Assembly (NCBI RefSeq): GCF_016808095.1
Contig: NC_068978.1
Coordinates: forward strand, 21,568,806 to 21,632,805
From: Vigna angularis
Taxonomy: Eukaryota; Streptophyta; Magnoliopsida; Fabales; Fabaceae
Length of the DNA: 64,000 nucleotides
Direction of reading: 5' to 3'
Shown piece by piece: positions 62,668 through 64,000 of this stretch. The position numbers were made by a program, and so were the translations under genes. Numbering within the stretch: the stretch's first letter is position 1; the number at the start of each line of letters is the position of its first letter. The notes beneath the pieces were generated by a model. The model made no database searches. It saw nothing but the letters and a program-made list of their open reading frames with translations, and was not told the origin of the DNA.

Positions 62668-62919
62668 GTAATCATTTGTTTTATAATTATAGTAGAGCTT
62701 ATTTAGAGCTACAACCAAGCATGGTAGTTAGTATATTGGTAATAGAATTCATACTGTGTGAGCCATTTATCGAAACTGGATTAGAAACTCAAACAAGGAA
62801 ACTGAAAAGTTTGTATAGAAGTTTCAAAAGTTTACAGATATACCACTGACACTTTGAGGATCCAGAAACCTCCCGTTAATCAACTAATAGTTATCACACC
62901 CAAGACCTGAAAATGCATT

Positions 62920-62975
<56 letters not shown>

Positions 62976-63120
62976 TAAGCTTCCCAACACAACAACAAAC
63001 TTAAATACAAACAGATTTTACAGCTGTTTGAGTTAAAAGCATTAGCTGTGTTTTTTCTTTTCCCTTGTTTCTTCCTTCATAGACCTTCGTGTAGAAGGTT
63101 GTAACCGAACAATACCCGCC
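62668..63120 (+). other. Symplekin intron 20, left part
   Basis: AT-rich intron with a TA microsatellite at about 62924-62976. No exon or transposon coding seen. Confidence 0.55.
62924..62976. repeat. (TA)n microsatellite
   Basis: TA repeats with one GTA interruption in symplekin intron 20. Confidence 0.9.
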
Positions 63121-63199
63121 CCATCAAGATGCACCTTCTCCCCAAAGTGGAATTGTGGAAAATGTTTAGTGATTACAGAAACTTCCTCCTAGTTGTGAT

Positions 63200-63900
63200 T
63201 CCTGCTATACAATATCAGGATAATTGAGTTTCATGTTGCTTCTCCTCAAAACTAACTTCCCCTGTTTTTGTGCTCTTCTTCTTCCTCATGCCCTTCTATT
63301 AATACCATGGCATTAAGTTGTTTGTTCTTGCATTCATGATTCACATCCGTTTTGATATTTTCTTGAAGCTCTGACTATGTCAACCTTTTAAAGTTGCCTT
63401 TATTGTGACCATCACTGTTAGCCTTTATGTCATTACTGCCCTTACTGGTAACAGATTGAGAAAAAGAATTTGCTTCTTGTGATGATCTGGGTGGTGCTGA
63501 ATTCATCGCTGCCATTGATCCTGGAGGTGTTGTTATCCATTCCTTTGATCCTTTTTGAATAGGAAAACTCCTACCCCTTCGTGTGTCTCTATAATCCCTA
63601 TTGTCTTTACTTCTGCTATATTCTTCCTTTCAATAGCGTGGGCTTTGTTCATCATTTTTGAAAGGTTATGTTTTATACAATTTGGATTTTGCTATGATCT
63701 CTTCCAACAACCCATTAAAAAAAATGTCATTGAATATTACTCATCCAACCCCTTAACGACACCAACAAATCTTTCAAACTGTGTGATTAGTTCATTATTC
63801 TACTACTTCGGAGTCAACAATGATTCAAAAGGGTTTCCTATCAAAATCAGTTGGAATCTTTGAATGAGAGCATTCTTGAAACCAATAACTTGAAAAAGAG
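63200..63900 (-). pseudogene. Ty3/gypsy gag relic, reverse strand (symplekin intron 20)
   Basis: Reading the - strand in shifting frames gives pieces resembling the gag C-terminal half: NDIFFNGLLEEI, NDEQSPRY or MMNKAHAIERKN, then KDNRDYRDTRRGRSFP, and a S/G/N-rich spacer (GSMAAMNSAPPRSSQEANSF). No continuous frame. The extent and the LTRs of this copy are not visible; it may continue beyond the window. Confidence 0.5.
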
Positions 63901-64000
63901 AGTGGCTTTATTATTTTCATTCATATCAATTATATTCTCCTTACCTCTATTTGTAGCAATCTAATCTCTTAAAAAAGGGATATAAGGAAACAATATATTG

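Noticed and set aside
63555..63863. 102-codon + strand hydrophobic frame that looks membrane-like
   Set aside because: It is opposite - strand gag-like text (KDNRDYRDTRRGRSFP) and lies in an intron; hydrophobicity comes from T-rich sequence.

Overview
This 64 kb window is nuclear DNA from a flowering plant, most likely a papilionoid legume of the Phaseolus/Vigna/Glycine group. The evidence is intron-rich genes with GT-AG junctions, AT-rich intergenic DNA, plant protein families (Alfin-like PHD protein, plant symplekin) and dense LTR retrotransposons. The species call is inference from protein and repeat character; no search was run.

Three host genes are visible, all on the + strand. (1) The last coding exon of a type II DnaJ/HSP40 gene (1844-2285), whose upstream exons lie outside the window. 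(2) A complete five-exon Alfin-like H3K4me3-reader gene (21614-24453, 237 aa). (3) A symplekin gene (33439 to beyond 62667), the scaffold of the mRNA cleavage/polyadenylation machinery. Twenty exons give 1137 in-frame codons; the 3' end is beyond the window. The coding parts are only 3.4 kb of about 29 kb because its introns are full of transposons.

Most of the rest is transposon. 3-15 kb holds pieces of two SIRE-like Ty1/copia elements on the - strand, cut by Tat/Athila-type LTR pieces (one with a tRNA-Asp primer site), plus LTR relics with 64 bp tandem repeats. 15.4-20.5 kb is an intact-ended non-autonomous Ty3/gypsy element (target duplication AAAAG) with a broken gag and no pol. 26.2-30.4 kb is a decayed hAT transposase interrupted by a 1.2 kb hairpin-rich CACTA element. 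30.5-33.0 kb is a 2.5 kb solo LTR (duplication ATATC) ending about 430 bp before the symplekin start.

Symplekin introns: intron 6 has a copia relic, a MITE inside an AT microsatellite and a probable solo LTR. Intron 7 (10.2 kb) has a 356 bp TRIM, then a copia element holding a very young chromovirus (LTRs differ at one of 394 positions), a 308 bp solo LTR, a reverse copia fragment and TRIM pieces. Introns 9 and 10 hold reverse copia relics. Intron 19 holds a copia relic with a 1.96 kb non-autonomous element inside it.

The most distinctive observation is a group of chromovirus-like elements whose primer site matches the 3' end of plant tRNA-Tyr. One member keeps a single 998-codon frame in which RNase H and integrase have been removed in frame, joining reverse transcriptase to a chromodomain-like tail. 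No tRNA, rRNA or CRISPR feature was found.
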